DNA of 6,417 bases, taken from NCBI GenBank assembly GCA_913773715.1, contig CAJYHD010000546.1, positions 1 through 6,417 of the forward strand, given 5' to 3'. Positions 5,762 through 6,417 of the stretch are shown piece by piece. A program made the translations under genes and the position numbers. How positions within the stretch are numbered: the first letter of the stretch is position 1; every line of letters begins with the position of its first letter. The notes below the pieces were generated by a model. That model did no database searches, was not told the origin of the DNA, and saw only the letters and a program-made list of their open reading frames with translations. The DNA comes from an uncultured Sphingobium sp. Its GTDB lineage: Bacteria; Pseudomonadota; Alphaproteobacteria; Sphingomonadales; Sphingomonadaceae.

Positions 5762-5807
5762 GCCCCTTACTCTCGACCGGTCGGACCCGCCCCGGTAGGA
5801 CCGCAGC

Positions 5808-6380
5808 ATGATCATTCGAAACAAGGGAATGCGCCTGTCCGGCGGCACAGCGTTGCTGGCCCTACTCAGCGCATGCGGCAGCGGAAGTTACCGACCCGTC
5901 CGCGACATGCCGGTGCGGATCGGCCAACCCTACAGCGTACGAGGCGTCACCTACACACCCGCTGCCGACCCAGCCTATGACATGCTCGGCTATGCCAGCT
6001 GGTACGGACCAGAATCCGGCAACCGCACCGCCAATGGCGAGCGATTTCGCGCTAAATGGGTGACGGGCGCGCATACGACCTTGCCCTTGCCATCCTATGT
6101 CGAAGTGACGGCGCTCGACACCGGGCGCACGATCCTGGTGCGGGTCAACGATCGCGGACCGTTTTCCGGGCGAGGGCGCGTCATCGATTTGTCGCGTGGC
6201 GCGGCGGAGGAGCTTGGCATCCGTGCGATGGGGCATGCCGCCGTCCGCGTGCGCGTGGTGGAGCCGACTGAAAAGGACCGCGAGCGGCTGCGCAAGGGCA
6301 AGCCCGCGACGTCCCGCCCCACCGTCTCGCAACCCGTCCTCGCCAATCTGCGCGCGCAATTGCAGGCGGCGGGGCTGTAG
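5808..6380 (+). CDS. rlpA: RlpA-like lipoprotein with a double-psi beta-barrel domain (septal ring lytic transglycosylase family)
   Basis: RlpA proteins are outer-membrane lipoproteins; the studied Pseudomonas aeruginosa enzyme is a lytic transglycosylase that cleaves peptidoglycan strands lacking stem peptides, at the septum. This 190-residue product has a short signal peptide ending in a lipobox, LSAC, with C23 as the lipidated residue. The barrel domain runs from about 59 to 151: GYASWYG (61-67), NGE (76-78, E78), TGAHTTLPLPSYVEV (86-100, H89) and VNDRGPF (113-119, D115), then RVIDLS. E78, H89 and D115 match conserved family positions. Position 81 is Arg where many members have an acidic or polar residue. 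The tail (152-190) is charged and Pro/Ser containing; no SPOR domain is present, so septal targeting is uncertain. The ATG at 5808 has GGTAGGA at 5794-5800, better placed than for the in-frame ATG at 5829. The stop TAG is at 6378-6380. Confidence 0.9.
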   Translation: MIIRNKGMRLSGGTALLALLSACGSGSYRPVRDMPVRIGQPYSVRGVTYTPAADPAYDMLGYASWYGPESGNRTANGERFRAKWVTGAHTTLPLPSYVEVTALDTGRTILVRVNDRGPFSGRGRVIDLSRGAAEELGIRAMGHAAVRVRVVEPTEKDRERLRKGKPATSRPTVSQPVLANLRAQLQAAGL

Positions 6381-6391
6381 CGGGCGCGAAA

Positions 6392-6417
6392 AGATCGGAA
6401 GAGCACACGTCTGAACT
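6392..6417. other. Illumina TruSeq read adapter left on the contig end (artefact)
   Basis: The last 26 bases begin AGATCGGAAGAGC and continue with CACACGTCTGAACT, identical as recalled to the start of the standard Illumina TruSeq read 1 adapter. They are not genomic. The last likely genomic base is 6391, or a base or so earlier because of A-tailing. Open frames running into this segment (+ strand to about 6414, - strand beginning near 6406-6408) are artefacts. Confidence 0.97.

Noticed and set aside
5774..5783. CGACCGGTCG palindrome upstream of the rlpA gene as an operator
   Set aside because: Only ten bases of common CG-rich words, with no promoter boxes around it; not distinguishable from chance.
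5595..5807. tRNA or tmRNA gene in the gap after the HU gene
   Set aside because: No T-arm motif (GGTTCGA-type) or cloverleaf-compatible acceptor stem was found; only simple hairpins and a terminator are present.
6196..6414. + strand open frame overlapping the end of rlpA
   Set aside because: It is a shifted reading of rlpA, and its last residues are translated from the sequencing adapter.
1..6417. A novel multi-gene system (defence, mobile element, biosynthetic cluster)
   Set aside because: All coding space is occupied by recognised families on one strand. No repeats of CRISPR type, integrase, transposase or unknown gene pair is visible.

Overview
The window looks like a chromosomal segment of a GC-rich alphaproteobacterium, most likely a sphingomonad (Sphingomonadaceae). 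This rests on protein character, codon use, and the linkage of a small SRP RNA to dnaX and of lon to an HU gene. It is an inference from recognised families, not a database result. Every recognised gene is on the + strand, and the content is mostly housekeeping.

Layout. The window opens inside the 3' part of a class A beta-lactamase gene (to 364). A short intergenic region carries a candidate promoter (414-442) and the small SRP RNA gene ffs (about 448-541). Next come dnaX (617-2242) and, overlapping its stop by an ATGA junction, ybaB/ebfC (2239-2562). A 176-nt gap rich in inverted repeats contains a candidate promoter and leads to lon (GTG start, 2739-5129). A 192-nt gap with a weak hairpin and a good -35 box leads to an HU gene (5322-5594). 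A 213-nt gap forms several hairpins and ends in a rho-independent terminator (5722-5761). An RlpA-type lipoprotein gene follows (5808-6380). The last 26 bases (6392-6417) are Illumina adapter sequence, not genomic DNA.

How the parts fit. ffs RNA serves co-translational targeting of membrane proteins. DnaX is the clamp-loader/tau subunit of DNA polymerase III, and YbaB is a small nucleoid-associated protein translated from the same message. Lon is the ATP-dependent protease of the heat-shock and quality-control network, and HU is a nucleoid protein long known to neighbour lon. RlpA acts on peptidoglycan in the cell envelope.

I see no phage, insertion sequence, CRISPR array, toxin-antitoxin pair or defence module, and no convincing new multi-gene system. 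The points most worth checking are the adapter tail, the KPC-like Cys and Arg positions in the truncated beta-lactamase, two perfect palindromes on the candidate lon promoter, competing hairpins across the ybaB stop codon, and the structured region downstream of the HU gene.
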